Below, in pieces: positions 5,920 through 13,328 of a stretch of 15,499 bases of DNA (positions are counted from its first letter, which is position 1; each line of letters begins with the position of its first letter). The notes beneath the pieces are model-generated. The model was not told the origin of the DNA, did no database searches, and saw only the letters and a program-made list of their open reading frames with translations. Made by a program: the position numbers and the translations under genes. The DNA comes from Klebsiella pneumoniae (GTDB taxonomy: Bacteria > Pseudomonadota > Gammaproteobacteria > Pseudomonadales > Pseudohongiellaceae). The DNA lies in the NCBI GenBank assembly GCA_945869725.1, contig CAMBPO010000053.1, forward strand, positions 1 to 15,499, read 5' to 3'.

Positions 5920-7445
5920 AAGTCGCTCTGATTCTGGGTGACCAGCTCACCACCGATGTGTCCAGTTTGCAGCACCTTGAAAAACACCGCGACTGGATCG
6001 TGATGGCCGAAGTGGGCACTGAGGCCCGTTATGTCGCGCACCACCAACAGAAAATCGCGCTGATTTTTAGCGCCATGCGCCACTTTGCTGCTGCCCTGCG
6101 CGAAAACGGCTGGCAAGTGCATTACCATCATTACGATCCCACTCGCCCGCAACTCGGATTGCACGATGTGCTGCAGGCATTCCTCGCCCACACACCCGCC
6201 GGCCAGCTGATTGTCACGGAGTGCGGCGAACACCGCCTGCATCAGCAGATGCTGGAGTCATGGCCAGCGCAGTTGGGAATACCACTGACCATCGTTGATG
6301 ACAGCCGCTTTATCTGCACAAAGGCTGAATTTGCGCAGTGGGCACTGGGCCGCAAGCAGCTACGCATGGAATATTTTTACCGCGATATGCGCCGCAAAAC
6401 CGGCCTATTGATGGATGCTGATCAACCCGTTGGCGGCCAATGGAATTTTGATAGCAGTAACCGCGAACCCTATCGGGGTGATCCGGTGGTGCCAATACAG
6501 ATGCCGTTTACCCGCGACGACATCGACAAAGAAGTACTCAGCCTGGTGGCCCGAGAATTTGCCAGTCACCCGGGCACGCTGACACATTTCAACTGGCCCA
6601 CTACCCGCGAGCAGGCGCTGCAGGCGCTGGATTCATTTATCAACACACGACTGCGCTGGTATGGTGATTATCAGGATGCCATGCAGCAGTCGCAGCACTT
6701 TATGTTTCACAGCCTGATTTCCACCAGTTTGAATTGCGGCTTGCTGACGGCGCTAGAGGTCTGTCAGGCCGCGCAGCAGGCATGGCAGGATAACAAAGCA
6801 CCGTTGAATGCTGTGGAAGGATTTATCCGTCAGATCATTGGCTGGAGAGAATTTATCCGCGGCATCTACTGGCTGACCATGCCCGACTATGCCGCAAAAA
6901 ACTTCCTGAACAATACACGTGACTTGCCTGACTTTTACTGGACGGGCGAGACGCGCATGGCGTGTATGAAAGCCTGCTTCAAAAACACCTTTGATCACGC
7001 CTATGCCCACCATATCCAGCGCCTGATGGTGACCGGCAACTTTGCGTTACTCGCGGGAATCACGCCGTCGCAGGTCTGCGACTGGTATCTGGCCGTTTAC
7101 GCGGATGCCTACGACTGGGTAGAGTTGCCCAACACACTGGGCATGGTGATGCACGCTGATGGCGGTTTTCTGGCCAGTAAACCCTACGCCGCCTCCGGCA
7201 GTTACATACATAAAATGTCTGATTATTGTCGCCACTGCGAGTATCAGGTGAAAACCGCAACCGATCACAACAGCTGTCCGTTTAACAGTCTGTACTGGGA
7301 TTTTGTATCGCGCCATGCTGATCAGTTCCGTAAAAATCCGCGCATGGCGATGATTTATCGCAGCTATGAACGCATGAGCGATGATAAAAAGCAGGCATTG
7401 CAAGCACGATCTGCTTACGTGCTGGAGCATCTGAATGAACTCTGA
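5916..7445 (+). CDS. phrB: Iron-sulfur photolyase/cryptochrome (FeS-BCP, PhrB-type; DPRP family)
   Basis: A 509-aa member of the deoxyribodipyrimidine-photolyase-related family, the iron-sulfur bacterial cryptochrome/photolyase group (Agrobacterium PhrB, Rhodobacter CryB). These bind FAD, a lumazine-type antenna and a [4Fe-4S] cluster; PhrB repairs (6-4) photoproducts with blue light. The N-terminal Rossmann-like domain begins LILGDQL. The cluster cysteines C350, C438, C441 and C454 (CRHC and NSCPF) fall at the same numbers as in PhrB. The helical FAD domain carries EGFIRQIIGWREFIRG (about 301-316), MVTGNFALLAG and ADAYDWVELPNTLGM. The start is GTG 5916: it is needed for the first beta strand and overlaps the upstream TGA by design. 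It overlaps the next gene by 11 nt. Whether it is a (6-4) photolyase or a signalling cryptochrome cannot be settled here. Confidence 0.95.
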   Translation: MKVALILGDQLTTDVSSLQHLEKHRDWIVMAEVGTEARYVAHHQQKIALIFSAMRHFAAALRENGWQVHYHHYDPTRPQLGLHDVLQAFLAHTPAGQLIVTECGEHRLHQQMLESWPAQLGIPLTIVDDSRFICTKAEFAQWALGRKQLRMEYFYRDMRRKTGLLMDADQPVGGQWNFDSSNREPYRGDPVVPIQMPFTRDDIDKEVLSLVAREFASHPGTLTHFNWPTTREQALQALDSFINTRLRWYGDYQDAMQQSQHFMFHSLISTSLNCGLLTALEVCQAAQQAWQDNKAPLNAVEGFIRQIIGWREFIRGIYWLTMPDYAAKNFLNNTRDLPDFYWTGETRMACMKACFKNTFDHAYAHHIQRLMVTGNFALLAGITPSQVCDWYLAVYADAYDWVELPNTLGMVMHADGGFLASKPYAASGSYIHKMSDYCRHCEYQVKTATDHNSCPFNSLYWDFVSRHADQFRKNPRMAMIYRSYERMSDDKKQALQARSAYVLEHLNEL

Positions 7446-8253
7446 ACACTTTTCTGAACACTTGGCTGATAACCTGGCTGATAACCTGGCTGAAAAGCCA
7501 GTCAAATCACCTGGCACCCATGTAAAGGCAAAGGCTTTGGTGATTGGTGCCGGCAGCGCCATCGCTGGCGCACTGATTCACGAATTGATCCATCAACAGC
7601 ATGTCAGTGGCATTGTTGCCGTCAGTCGCCAAACGCCGGAGCCTGCCGGCTTGCCGCAGGACAAGCTTGATGTGCCCGTCAGTTATCTGAACTGTGATTA
7701 CTCTGCAGATGCGATCAGCGCAGTTGCAAGACAATTAAACGGGGCGTTCAGTCACGTGTTTATCTGCACCGGCGTGCTGCACAACGACCACATCAAACCA
7801 GAGAAACGCATCGAAGACATCAATGCCGGGCAGATGGCGGAACTGTTGCATATCAACAGCATTCTGCCGGCATTGTGGCTGCAGGCACTGCTGCCGGTAT
7901 TAAAAAGTTCGCCGCGCTGCGTATTGACGGTGTTCAGTGCGCGCGTTGGCAGTATCAGTGATAACCACAAAGGCGGATGGTACAGCTACCGGGCATCCAA
8001 AGCTGCGCTGAACATGATTGTCAGAACGGCCGCAATTGAGTACGCGCGACGGGCACCGGGCATCAAGTTGCTTGCGTTTCACCCGGGAACGGTGGATACC
8101 TTGTTATCGCGGCCGTTTCAAAAAAATGTCGCGGCCGAAAAACTCTTCACCCCTGAGTTTGTTGCACAGCAGTTACTGACTATCTGCGCAGCGCTGCCGC
8201 TTGATGCCGAGGCATCCTACCTAGACTGGGCAGGCGAACCCATTACCTGGTAG
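7435..8253 (+). CDS. SDR-family NAD(P)-dependent oxidoreductase with repetitive N-terminal extension
   Basis: A 272-aa short-chain dehydrogenase/reductase, cytoplasmic. The Rossmann fold starts at about residue 33 (KALVIGAG, with the GxGxxxG-like G38-A-G-S-A-I-A-G45). Further features are N141 in the HINS stretch, candidate catalytic serines at 168-175, and the Y185-R-A-S-K189 (YxxxK) active site, followed by the HPGTVDT motif at about 218-224. The substrate is unknown; the closest group is the CsgA-like or 'cell-cell adhesion' SDRs found beside photolyases. The first about 32 residues are an extension containing five 4-residue repeats, absent from ordinary SDRs. The start at ATG 7435 is supported by GGAG at 7424-7427, 7 nt upstream, and overlaps the photolyase stop by 11 nt. 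A downstream non-ATG start would remove the repeats. Confidence 0.9.
   Translation: MNSEHFSEHLADNLADNLAEKPVKSPGTHVKAKALVIGAGSAIAGALIHELIHQQHVSGIVAVSRQTPEPAGLPQDKLDVPVSYLNCDYSADAISAVARQLNGAFSHVFICTGVLHNDHIKPEKRIEDINAGQMAELLHINSILPALWLQALLPVLKSSPRCVLTVFSARVGSISDNHKGGWYSYRASKAALNMIVRTAAIEYARRAPGIKLLAFHPGTVDTLLSRPFQKNVAAEKLFTPEFVAQQLLTICAALPLDAEASYLDWAGEPITW
7441..7500 (+). repeat. In-frame 12-bp tandem repeat in the SDR 5' end
   Basis: Five 12-bp units run from 7441 to 7500. Two begin TCTGAACACTT, two are identical GCTGATAACCTG and one is a diverged copy. In frame they encode SEHF, SEHL, ADNL, ADNL and AEKP. The near-identity at DNA level suggests recent slipped-strand duplication. A gain or loss of units would keep the reading frame. 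Confidence 0.85.
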
Positions 8254-8293
8254 CCACCTTCTGACCGGCCCTACACCATGGAAACCTCACATC

Positions 8294-8839
8294 ATGTTGA
8301 TGAACAAACTCATAAAAATACAACTGGCACTGAGCCTGATGATACTCGCGGCGTGCACCGGAGGCCCGCCGGGTGGTTTAACCGTTGTTAAGAACTTTGA
8401 GCTTGAGCGTTATCAGGGCATCTGGTTTGAGATAGCCAGACTTGATCACCGTTTTGAACGCGGCTTGTCGCAGGTGAGTGCCGAATACCGAATCCAGGCT
8501 GACAATACGGTGCAAGTGATCAATCGTGGTTTTGATGTGGATTCCGGTCAATGGGAGCAGGCTGTTGGCAAGGCCCGCTTTATTGATACGGCGGATCAGG
8601 GCGCATTAAAAGTATCGTTTTTTGGCCCCTTTTATGGTGCTTACAACATCGTTGCACTGGATCAGGAAAACTATCAGTGGGTGATGGTGACCGGACCTTC
8701 CTATGACTACCTGTGGATTCTGTCGCGCCAGCCAGCGCTTGAACCTGACACCTATAATCAGTTGCTGGAGATGGCTGCGGCCGCCGGGTTTGCGGTGAAT
8801 GAACTGATTGTGGTGTCTCACAACCCAAACACTGACTGA
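8294..8839 (+). CDS. blc: Outer-membrane lipocalin (Blc family lipoprotein)
   Basis: A 181-aa bacterial lipocalin of the Blc type, a beta-barrel that binds lipids such as lysophospholipids and fatty acids and helps envelope maintenance. It has a lipoprotein signal peptide with lipobox L18-A-A-C21. Residue +2 is Thr, not Asp, so sorting to the outer membrane is expected. The lipocalin signature is R39-Y-Q-G-I-W-F-E-I-A-R-L-D-H-R-F-E-R-G57 with the invariant G42-x-W44, and later blocks VSFFGPFYGAYNIVALD and YDYLWILSR fit Blc. The start is ATG 8294 with GGAAA 9 nt upstream; ATG 8300 is an alternative. It follows the SDR by 40 nt and precedes the FAD protein by 18 nt, so it is probably in the same operon. 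Blc genes recur beside photolyase and SDR genes in proteobacteria, which suggests a role in handling oxidised membrane lipids. Confidence 0.93.
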   Translation: MLMNKLIKIQLALSLMILAACTGGPPGGLTVVKNFELERYQGIWFEIARLDHRFERGLSQVSAEYRIQADNTVQVINRGFDVDSGQWEQAVGKARFIDTADQGALKVSFFGPFYGAYNIVALDQENYQWVMVTGPSYDYLWILSRQPALEPDTYNQLLEMAAAAGFAVNELIVVSHNPNTD

Positions 8840-8857
8840 ATACTGAGTTCAACCACG

Positions 8858-9955
8858 ATGTCCGATTCAAAAGCACACATTGCCGTCATCGGCGCAGGTC
8901 TGTCCGGTCTTGCCTGTGCTAAACAGTTACAGCAGGCCGGTTATGCTGTCAGCGTGTTTGAAAAATCCCGCGGTGTTGGCGGGCGCATGAGCACACGCCG
9001 TGTCAGTGACGACCCAGACAATGAAGCGGCAGACTATTGGCAATGTGATCATGGCGCGCAGTATTTCACCGCGCGGGATCCGGAATTTGTTAAGCAGTCC
9101 AACCAGTGGCTGGCCGCTGGCGTGATCAGCGTCTGGTCACCCACACTGCACAGTTTTGGTGTGAAACCTGACAGGCAATCCCCGCAAAGCGCCGGTGTCA
9201 CACGCTTTGTGGGTGTACCGGGAATGACCGCTCCCGTCCGCCAGCTTGCCAGCAAACTGTCCGTGCGCCTGCACGCACGGGTTACCGCCGTCAGCAAACA
9301 GGCACAACACTGGATGCTGGCCATTGAAGATGACAGCGCTCTGGCAGGTCCGTTTGAGCAGCTTGTGTTTGCCTTGCCGGCGCAACAGCTTGACGATTTG
9401 CTGGTGGCTTCTGCCGACGTACCGGCTGCGTTTGTGAATGATGCTCGTCAGTCAACCCAACAACATCCGCTCAGCCCATGCTGGGCGTTGATGCTGGATT
9501 ACCGGGAAAAACTGCCTGTCAGTTTTGATGCGGCATTTGTTAATGCGTTTGCTGATGCCCCACTCCACCACGACCACACCGCCTCCGCGCAACTGAGCTG
9601 GATTGCGCGCGACAGCAGCAAACCGGGAAGGCCGGCTGGAGAAATCTGGGTGCTGCACGCCAGCACCGCGTGGACAAACGCTCATCTCGAGGATCAGCAG
9701 TTGCAGGTTTTTCAGTCCATGCTGGGCGCCTTTAACTCACTCACGGGTGTGGATGCGCAGCGCTATCACCCACGCAGCTGGAGACTGCACCGCTGGCGAT
9801 ACGCACAAGCCTTGCAAATCAACAACACACCCGGCTTTATCTGGCATGGCGGGCACGGCTTGGGCGTGTGTGGCGACTGGCTGAACAAAGGCCGTGTGGA
9901 AGGTGCCTGGCTCAGCGGTTACCAGCTGGCGCAGGCCCTGATATCAGGTCATTGA
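8858..9955 (+). CDS. Renalase-like FAD/NAD(P)-binding oxidoreductase
   Basis: A 365-aa flavoprotein of the amine-oxidase fold, closest to the bacterial renalase-like group. Characterised bacterial renalases oxidise miscoordinated dihydro-NAD(P) isomers; other group members have no known substrate. The N-terminal FAD-binding motif is G12-A-G-L-S-G17 followed by F34-E-K-S-R-G-V-G-G-R-M-S-T-R-R. The DHGAQYFTARDPEF block is typical of the renalase group. The C-terminal flavin-contact motif is C338-G-D-W with GRVEGAWLSG. No signal peptide is seen, so it is cytoplasmic. Ribosome binding is weak (GAG 10 nt upstream). It is the last gene of the five-gene operon; its last 44 bp overlap the 3' end of the convergent M16 gene, inside a long hairpin. 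Confidence 0.9.
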   Translation: MSDSKAHIAVIGAGLSGLACAKQLQQAGYAVSVFEKSRGVGGRMSTRRVSDDPDNEAADYWQCDHGAQYFTARDPEFVKQSNQWLAAGVISVWSPTLHSFGVKPDRQSPQSAGVTRFVGVPGMTAPVRQLASKLSVRLHARVTAVSKQAQHWMLAIEDDSALAGPFEQLVFALPAQQLDDLLVASADVPAAFVNDARQSTQQHPLSPCWALMLDYREKLPVSFDAAFVNAFADAPLHHDHTASAQLSWIARDSSKPGRPAGEIWVLHASTAWTNAHLEDQQLQVFQSMLGAFNSLTGVDAQRYHPRSWRLHRWRYAQALQINNTPGFIWHGGHGLGVCGDWLNKGRVEGAWLSGYQLAQALISGH

Positions 9956-11399
9956 TGCTGATATCGATGGCCTGCACCTCACCAAAGCGCTGCAGCTGAT
10001 CGCCCAATTCCGCGGCATTACCAACCACCAGTATCTGCAAGGTGTCCGGGCGCAGATAGCGCTGGGCAACCGACTGCACATCGGCAGCCGTGACCTGTTG
10101 AATCTGCGCCACCAGCTGTTCAAAGGTATCCGCTGGCAATCCGGCGTAATCGTTGTTCATGCGCTCGCGCAACACAGAACTAATCCCCGGATACTGAAAA
10201 ACCAGCGTATTGAGAAACTGATCCTTGGTGCTGTTCAGCTCTTCATCGCTGATGGGTTCATCCTGGATGCGTCTGATTTGCGTCACGATGGCATCTATGG
10301 CCGCCGAAGTTGATTCACTTTGAGTCATCACCCCGGCACTGAAGGTGCCCGGAAAATACAAACCACTGCCGTAGGAGCCAAACACTGAATAGGCCAACCC
10401 AAGTTCGCTGCGCACTACCTGCATCAAGCGGCTGGAAAAACCGCCACTAAGCACGCGATTCATCACCTGAATCGCCGCATAATCCGGACTGTCGCGCATG
10501 CCGCCAATATGGCCCAGCAACACATAACTCTGATTCACATCAGGCTTGTCGGCCAGAAAGATGCCTGAGTTGAAGGCATAATCGATGGGCGGAAATTCCA
10601 GTACTGTCTCGTCACCCGAGGGCACCGCGGCAAACGCTTCAGTGAGCAGTTGACGCATGTCAGCCACATTAAAATCACCGGTGACCCCTACCATCATATT
10701 GCGTGACACAAACGCCTGCCGGTGAAAATCCACCACGGCCTGACGGGTGATATTGTTCAAGGTAGCGTTTTCAATGCGCCGGGCGTACTTGGATTGCTCG
10801 CCATAAATCAACCGCTGAAACTCGCGGTTGGCCACACTGCCCTGATCATCATTACGCCGGGCGATGCTGCTGCGCTGCTGGGTTATGGCAAGCTGCAGAC
10901 GTTCCTCAGGAAACACCGGATTCACCAGCACATCCAGAAACACCGGCAGCAGCTCTTCAAAATCATCGGCCAGCACATTCATGTTGGCTGATCCGGAACT
11001 GAAACCGATCTCGGTCTCTATTTCGGCCGCCCGATTCTCCAGCATCCTGTTCAGTTCATCGTCAGGATAGCTTAGCGAACCACCGCTGCGCATCACCGAA
11101 CCCACCAGATTCTGCAAACCCACCTGATCGTCCGCGACCTGAATGCCGCCGGTCCGCACCAGCACGGTCAGATCAATCAGCGGCAACTCCCGGTCTTCCA
11201 CCAGATAAAAGCGGATGCCATTTTCCAGTTCAAAAATCTCCAGAGCCGGCATTTCAAAATTATTGATCTCAGGATAGTCAAAGGCTTCCCAGGGCGTCGG
11301 ATCTGACTGGGCACTGGCGGCGGATACATGGGTGACCAACACACAAACAACTGCCAGTTGAGCAAACGCAGAGAGCAAGGTTTTTCTAAAGGTTGTCAT
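9912..11399 (-). CDS. M16-family peptidase-like subunit lacking the zinc motif
   Basis: A 495-aa secreted M16 (pitrilysin-like) protein with a signal peptide (about 1-30, cleavage near ASA-QS). The position of the HxxEH zinc motif reads N97-L-V-G-S101 within GLQNLVGSVM, so all metal ligands are lost and it cannot be a zinc peptidase alone. It keeps the C-terminal arginine/tyrosine pair (R330 and Y337 in RSELGLAY) used for substrate binding. In known two-subunit M16B peptidases one subunit carries HxxEH and the other the R/Y pair; this would be the R/Y subunit, paired with the gene just upstream. The start at ATG 11399 has AGGAG 8 nt upstream, inside the end of the preceding gene, and 5 nt separate the genes. 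The 3' end overlaps the convergent flavoprotein gene by 44 bp. Confidence 0.9.
   Translation of the reverse strand: MTTFRKTLLSAFAQLAVVCVLVTHVSAASAQSDPTPWEAFDYPEINNFEMPALEIFELENGIRFYLVEDRELPLIDLTVLVRTGGIQVADDQVGLQNLVGSVMRSGGSLSYPDDELNRMLENRAAEIETEIGFSSGSANMNVLADDFEELLPVFLDVLVNPVFPEERLQLAITQQRSSIARRNDDQGSVANREFQRLIYGEQSKYARRIENATLNNITRQAVVDFHRQAFVSRNMMVGVTGDFNVADMRQLLTEAFAAVPSGDETVLEFPPIDYAFNSGIFLADKPDVNQSYVLLGHIGGMRDSPDYAAIQVMNRVLSGGFSSRLMQVVRSELGLAYSVFGSYGSGLYFPGTFSAGVMTQSESTSAAIDAIVTQIRRIQDEPISDEELNSTKDQFLNTLVFQYPGISSVLRERMNNDYAGLPADTFEQLVAQIQQVTAADVQSVAQRYLRPDTLQILVVGNAAELGDQLQRFGEVQAIDISINDLISGPAPAGNR
9931..9975. other. Long imperfect hairpin at overlapping convergent gene ends
   Basis: GCAGGCC (9931-9937) pairs with GGCCTGC (9969-9975). 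Inside it, after a small 2/3-nt internal loop, GATATCAG (9940-9947) pairs with CTGATATC (9958-9965), leaving a 10-nt loop. The total is 15 Watson-Crick pairs, plus two more outside one mismatch. It spans the stop codon of the renalase-like gene and coding sequence of the M16 gene. There is no T-tract on either strand, so it is not a standard intrinsic terminator. It could stop or protect 3' ends of both mRNAs. Confidence 0.6.
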
Positions 11400-11404
11400 A
11401 CAAA

Positions 11405-12904
11405 TCACTCCTGTGCGCCGCTGTTACTGATCATGCCAACCGTGCGATTGCTGCGCACCAGATACTGTTGGGCCACGCGTTGCAGGTCGGCCAGTGTCAC
11501 CGCCTCCAGATCTTCGAGATAGGAAAAGGCTTCACGCCAGTCGCCGCGCTGCGCATGGGCCTGCGCCAGTCCTAACGCCAGTCCCATATTGGAATTCAGA
11601 CCGCGCACCACCCCTGCCCGTGCATTGGTCACCGCCCTGTCCAGCTCTTCCTGTTGAATGTCGCCCTGTTTGGCCTTTTCGATTTCCTCAAGAATCACCT
11701 GCTCTACTGACTCCATGGGCACATTGGCATTAGGCACTGCAAAGGTCACAAACAGGGACGGAAATCGGGAACCCGGAAAGCCATTAAGCGCCTGTACGCC
11801 CAAGGCCAGTTGCTCGTCCTGCACCATGCGCTGATAGAGTCTGGATGTTCTGCCTGCAGACAGAATCTGACCCAGCATCTCCAGCGCAGCAGCATCCGGA
11901 TGTGTCGCCGCAACGGTTTTGTAGCCGTCAATAAACAATGGCTGGCTTTGCTCTTCGATCACAAACCGGCGCTCACCACGCTGCGCCGGTTCGATGGTTT
12001 TCACGGCGGGCGGATGCGCCGCAGCGGGCATGGCCGCAAAATATTTTTCTGCCAGCGCGCGCATGTCGTCGGTCTTCACATCCCCGGCGATGGCAATGGT
12101 CATATTGGACGGCACATAATAAGTCTCAAAAAACTGCCGGGTTTCTTCGATGGTGGTTGCGGTAATGTCAGAAGACCAGCCAACAACAGGATTGCGATAC
12201 GGGTGCGCGGAATAAGCCACACTCAGAAACTCCTCAATCAAGCGACCTTGCGGGTTGGAGTCGGTGCGCATGCGCCGCTCTTCCATGATCACGTTTTTTT
12301 CAACATAAAATTCGCGGAACACCGGATCCATAAACCGTTCCGCTTCCAGAAAAAACCATAACTCAGCTTTGTTTTGTGGCAGTGAGTAAAAATAGCCGGT
12401 GGCATCGGCGCTGGTGAAAGCGTTCAGACCGACGCCGCCCTCACGCTCGATGATTTGCGAAAATTCCTCGCTGCGGATATACGAACCTGCCTGGGTTTGC
12501 CACTGTTCAAACGTTTGCCTCAAGGCATCCAGCCGACCTTGATCCGGCGTGGTGGAATAGTATTCCGCCAGCCACTCGCGGTAGGCATCATCCATACGCT
12601 GCAGAGCGTCCAGCTCAGCCGCTGCATCCGTGGTGCCGATGCGGGTAGAACCTTTAAATGCCATGTGCTCAAAAATGTGTGCAACGCCGGTATTGTTGAC
12701 TGGTTCGTCAGCACCGCCGACATTAACAAAGGTCACAAACGTAGCAACCGGCGCAACCGGTCGTTCAATCACAATAAAGTGCAACCCGTTAGCCAGCGTG
12801 AACTCGCTGACACGTTCCGCAAATGCATCCAGATCCTGAGCCAGCGTGCTCAACGGCAAACCCGCCAGTAAACCGGACACCAACCCCGCGATTAATTGCT
12901 TCAT
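11405..12904 (-). CDS. M16-family zinc peptidase, catalytic subunit
   Basis: A 499-aa secreted M16 metallopeptidase, probably periplasmic, that degrades peptides. The signal peptide spans about 1-22 (cleavage TLA-Q). The inverted zinc motif H76-I-F-E-H80 lies in GVAHIFEHM. The third ligand is probably E209 in VEKNVIMEERR, with E202 as the conserved companion seven residues earlier. The interval from HxxEH to that Glu is about 50 residues longer than the usual 75-80; the extra part (about 92-150) is charged and helical-looking. The C-terminal half lacks the R/Y pair (it reads QRMVQDEQLALGV), complementing the next gene. The start at ATG 12904 has GGAG 5 nt upstream and begins the signal peptide; the frame runs further back to 12979 without support. 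It lies 64 nt after the small transporter gene; no terminator is seen there. Confidence 0.93.
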   Translation of the reverse strand: MKQLIAGLVSGLLAGLPLSTLAQDLDAFAERVSEFTLANGLHFIVIERPVAPVATFVTFVNVGGADEPVNNTGVAHIFEHMAFKGSTRIGTTDAAAELDALQRMDDAYREWLAEYYSTTPDQGRLDALRQTFEQWQTQAGSYIRSEEFSQIIEREGGVGLNAFTSADATGYFYSLPQNKAELWFFLEAERFMDPVFREFYVEKNVIMEERRMRTDSNPQGRLIEEFLSVAYSAHPYRNPVVGWSSDITATTIEETRQFFETYYVPSNMTIAIAGDVKTDDMRALAEKYFAAMPAAAHPPAVKTIEPAQRGERRFVIEEQSQPLFIDGYKTVAATHPDAAALEMLGQILSAGRTSRLYQRMVQDEQLALGVQALNGFPGSRFPSLFVTFAVPNANVPMESVEQVILEEIEKAKQGDIQQEELDRAVTNARAGVVRGLNSNMGLALGLAQAHAQRGDWREAFSYLEDLEAVTLADLQRVAQQYLVRSNRTVGMISNSGAQE

Positions 12905-12968
12905 ATCCGCTCCATACAACTCAATCTTTGCACACTGTTTAAAGCCACAAACGCTGCCCGGTGCTGGT

Positions 12969-13328
12969 TTACCTGCCACTGCCCATCAGCACAATACCCA
13001 TCAACACAAACCCGGCACCAAATACCTGCACACTGGTCAAGGGTTCAGAAAACACCAGACGACCAATCAGCAACACAAACAGCACCGACAGCCCGGTATA
13101 CACTGGATAGAGTATAGACACCGGACTGCTGCGCAGCACAAGAATGTAGTAGAAGAATATAAACCCGTAAACGGCAAGTGCTGCAAATACCGCTTTCCAG
13201 TGCTCCAGCAACATTTGAATGTAGTTCTCATGCGGTTGACTGGACACCCATTTCAGAATGCCATGTGATGAGGCCAGCAACGTGGCCAGCAGCACGGCGT
13301 GCATCAGAACGGCAGCATACTTAATCAT
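12969..13328 (-). CDS. Four-helix SMR/EamA-type transporter, candidate lipid-linked sugar flippase
   Basis: A 119-aa inner-membrane protein with four hydrophobic segments (about 4-24, 44-66, 68-90 and 97-117), of the drug/metabolite transporter superfamily at SMR size. The third and fourth helices (YPVYTGLSVLFVLLIGRLVF, then SEPLTSVQVFGAGFVLMGIVLM) resemble EmrE/ArnF-type proteins. The proton-coupling Glu14 of EmrE-type drug exporters is not evident in helix 1. Together with the adjacent polyprenyl-phosphate glycosyltransferase, this suggests a flippase like ArnE/ArnF rather than a drug pump. Its ATG overlaps the stop of the glycosyltransferase by 8 bp (ATGATTAA), and AAGAG lies 8 nt upstream in that gene's coding region, so the two are translationally coupled. 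Polyamine or drug export is an alternative role. Confidence 0.82.
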   Translation of the reverse strand: MIKYAAVLMHAVLLATLLASSHGILKWVSSQPHENYIQMLLEHWKAVFAALAVYGFIFFYYILVLRSSPVSILYPVYTGLSVLFVLLIGRLVFSEPLTSVQVFGAGFVLMGIVLMGSGR

